NCBI GenBank assembly: GCA_030674155.1
Contig: CM060317.1
Span: 42,188,909-42,198,908, forward strand
Origin: Stramonita haemastoma
Lineage: Eukaryota; Mollusca; Gastropoda; Neogastropoda; Muricidae
Length of the DNA: 10,000 nt
Direction: 5' to 3'
The notes under the pieces: generated by a model
What the model was told of the DNA's origin: nothing
Databases searched by the model: none
The model's input: only the letters and a program-made list of their open reading frames with translations
Part shown: in pieces, positions 7,591 to 10,000 of the stretch
Layout of the letters: every line of letters starts with the position of its first letter
How positions within the stretch are numbered: position 1 is the first letter of the stretch
Program-made: the position numbers and the translations under genes

Positions 7591-8683
7591 ATGCTTAAAT
7601 GATATTTTACCTGTTATTACACAGATAATGAGTCAGAGTCTATCCACAGGTGTTGTCCCTTCTAGTTTCAAATATGCAGTTGTAAAACCTCTGCTCAAAA
7701 AGTCATCTCTTGACCCAAACATCCTCAAGAATTGCAGACCTGTTTCCAACTTGCCCTTCCTGTAAAAAATTCTTGAAAAACTTGAACTGGGTCAGCTCTT
7801 TGAACATCTTGTCTCACATTCTCTTCTACCTCCAAACCAGTCAGCATACAGGCCCTCGCACAGCACTGAAACAGCACTTCTGAAAGTTGCAAATGTTATG
7901 TTACTTGCTCTAGATGATGGAAACATCCCTGTTCTCACTCTTTTGGACCTATCAGCTGCATTTGATACAATCGATCACACCATTCTCTACCAAGCTCTCC
8001 AACAACACTTTGGTGTCTGTGGAACAGTACTGAAGTGGTTTTAGAACTATCTATCTGATCGAACGCAAACCGTTATCGTAGATGAGTTCAAGTCCTCACC
8101 AGCAAACCTCGTGTCTGGCATACCACAAGGATCAATCTTGGGACCCATTCTTTTCATCATGTACACCAAACCACTGAACACCCTCATTAGCAGTCACTCT
8201 ATCCAAAATCAGTCTTTTGCGGATGACTCCCAACTTTACTCTAAATGCCGTCCTGATAATGTCAACAATACTATTGAAATCATGCAAAATTGTATATCCC
8301 ACGTCAAATCCTGGATGACTAGACACAAATTGAAATTAAATGACGATAAAACAGAAGCCCTGCTGAATTACTCCACTCGTTCTTCTCTATCAGTTGATCT
8401 ACCATCTACCATCCGTGTTGGAAAATCAGATATTTGTTTCTCACCATTAGCGCGCAATCTAGGATTCATCATGACAAATACCATGTCAATTGTGAAACAT
8501 GTTTCACAGACTTGCCGCTCAGCTTATGCTGCGCTTTGTCAGATTAGTAACACCCGAATGTATATCGATGTAGATACAGCCAAGAAACTAGCCTGTGCCC
8601 TTGTTCTATATAGGTTTGACTATGCAAACTCCCTGCTTGCAGGCTGTCCTAAGCTTTCAATAATGTCCCAAGCTTTTAATTGA
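7583..8683 (+). pseudogene. LINE copy 2: reverse transcriptase domain
   Basis: One frame carries the RT blocks in order: AVVKPLLKKSSLD; NCRPVSNLPFL; NQSAYRPSHSTETALL; LLDLSAAFDTIDH (first catalytic Asp at 7946-7948); SGIPQGSILGP (8114 onward); FADD (8216-8227, the second catalytic pair); and KLKLNDDKTEALL. Stops interrupt at 7763-7765 (TAA, before KILEK) and 8042-8044 (TAG, in WF*NYLSDRTQ). From 8045 to 8683 the frame is open. It ends early because of a 19-base near-duplication (8645-8663) that shifts the frame relative to copy 1. Catalytic residues are intact but the protein could not be made whole. Confidence 0.88.
8645..8682 (+). repeat. 19-bp imperfect tandem duplication in the LINE
   Basis: TGTCCTAAGCTTTCAATAA (8645-8663) is followed at once by TGTCCCAAGCTTTTAATTG. 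Copy 1 has only one such unit, at about 657-675. The two halves differ at several positions, so the duplication is old or arose from a diverged template. Nineteen bases is not a multiple of three and causes the frameshift that ends the RT frame. Confidence 0.75.
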
Positions 8684-8707
8684 GAAACTACAAAAGGTAG
8701 AAAACTC

Positions 8708-8815
<108 letters not shown>

Positions 8816-8910
8816 AAATCGCAACTCGGTTGTTTTTTTTCGAAACGAGTATTTTAATGAGGGTAATTGGATAAGCCACAAGCTTCTTTACACCAGGCCC
8901 TCAGAAAAAA
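8816..8910. other. Unique spacer between GATA arrays
   Basis: About 95 bases of normal-complexity sequence with a T8 run (8833-8840). It matches neither the missing LINE 3' end in copy 1 nor the SINE body, and no gene is seen. Confidence 0.6.
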
Positions 8911-9307
<397 letters not shown>

Positions 9308-9315
<8 letters not shown>

Positions 9316-9405
9316 CAAACATACATACACACACAAACACACATACACAAACACACAGATACACACACGCACGCACGCACGCACACACACAATCACACAC
9401 AAATG
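9308..9405. repeat. CA-rich microsatellite with ACGC block
   Basis: Degenerate CA/CATA/CAAA repeats with four ACGC-type units near 9366-9382. It follows the A-rich 3' end of the SINE fragment, which suggests it grew from that tail. Confidence 0.85.
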
Positions 9406-9612
9406 CACCCCTCCCCCCACACATACACACTCCACATTTGTTTTCCATTAGCAGACATGGTTTGCTTAAAAATGTTATACTTCGAAAAGACATACATCTT
9501 ATAGTAATGTAGGCATTACCATGAACTAAAAGGCTATAATAGTCCCCTTTTTCCGGTACTGAAATGTGTTTCAGACTGTTTTCATCCATAAGCAGCTGTT
9601 TACTTTGCCGTT
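9406..9612. other. Unassigned sequence, no gene
   Basis: Normal-complexity AT-rich DNA with no supported coding frame or RNA signature on either strand. Confidence 0.5.
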
Positions 9613-9940
9613 AAGTTTGTTTTTGTCTGTCTCAGTGTCTGTCTGTTTGTATCTCTGTCTATATCTATTACATTTTGTATACGCTTTTATGTATTCTCTC
9701 ATCCTATCTGTCTGTCTATCTGTCTGTCTGTCTGTCTGTCTCTCTCTGTCTCTCTCTCTGTCTGTCTCTCTGTCTCTCTCTGTCTCAGTCTGTGCTGTGT
9801 TTCTTTGTATATCTTTCTGTCTGTCTTACTTTTGGTCTATGTGTTTGCCTGTGTATTTACCTGTGCATTTACCTGTTTGTCTTATCTGTCTTTCTGTCTC
9901 TCTCTGTCTCTGTCTCTCTCTGTCTCTGTCTCTCTTTGTG
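9613..9940. repeat. Second CTGT / CT compound array, degenerate
   Basis: TCTG and TCTC units, with clean GTCT blocks near 9708-9740 and more degenerate units elsewhere. It resembles 3780-4305 in composition but has no GTCC block and no long pure CT tract. Confidence 0.9.
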
Positions 9941-9968
9941 TAAATTTGAGCATGTGTGTGTGTGTTAG

Positions 9969-10000
9969 TTAGTGTTAGTGTTAGTGTTAGTGTTAGTGTT
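9969..10000 (+). repeat. TTAGTG hexanucleotide repeat, cut by window end
   Basis: Five perfect TTAGTG units (9969-9998) plus two bases, preceded by TTAG and a short GT run. It differs by one base from the animal telomere unit TTAGGG. The array continues past the window, so its full length is unknown. Confidence 0.9.

Overview
The window looks like intergenic DNA from a metazoan, most likely a mollusc and probably a gastropod. Three things suggest this: the decayed LINE retrotransposons of animal type; a tRNA-derived SINE whose central part resembles, from memory, a very abundant gastropod repeat; and the extreme load of long, compound microsatellites. No host protein-coding gene, rRNA, functional tRNA, CRISPR array or bacterial-style operon could be supported. 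The species call is an inference.

Layout from left to right. At 1-299 lies a TTC-rich array with repeated GCAATTC interruptions. At 301-1074 is the 3' end of an L2/CR1-group LINE (copy 1: end of reverse transcriptase plus C-terminal domain), followed by AT-rich sequence, a GT/GC alternating tract and a long G tract. At 1943-2200 is the C-terminal end of a different LINE family. At 2346-2403 is a LINE/SINE-type 3' terminal hairpin that runs straight into a 1.25 kb TTC array (2404-3650) carrying the same GCAATTC interruptions as the left edge. At 3780-4425 is a CT/CTGT/GTCC array. The stretch 4426-4805 is unassigned. At 4806-5175 is a minus-strand tRNA-derived SINE with recognisable Pol III boxes. 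At 5402-5570 is a 170 bp alternating purine-pyrimidine tract (GT and TGCG), then four GATTCA units.

The largest element is LINE copy 2 (about 5763-8708, plus strand). It has a basic N-terminal region, an AP-like endonuclease domain and a reverse transcriptase domain, and is broken by stops, single-base frameshifts, a probable internal deletion and a 19 bp near-duplication. It ends abruptly in a compound GATA/TAGG/GACA array (8709-9216). Directly after this comes a second, plus-strand 3' fragment of the same SINE (9217-9315), then CA repeats, a second CTGT/CT array and, at the right edge, five TTAGTG units.

Nothing here works as a gene set. The LINE type encodes the endonuclease and reverse transcriptase that would have mobilised its own RNA, but both copies are inactive. 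The points of real interest are how the retroelements and the microsatellites relate: the two TTC arrays may be one array split by a LINE insertion, variant tetranucleotide blocks are flanked symmetrically, and SINE and LINE fragments end exactly at GATA array edges. I found no convincing undescribed biological system.
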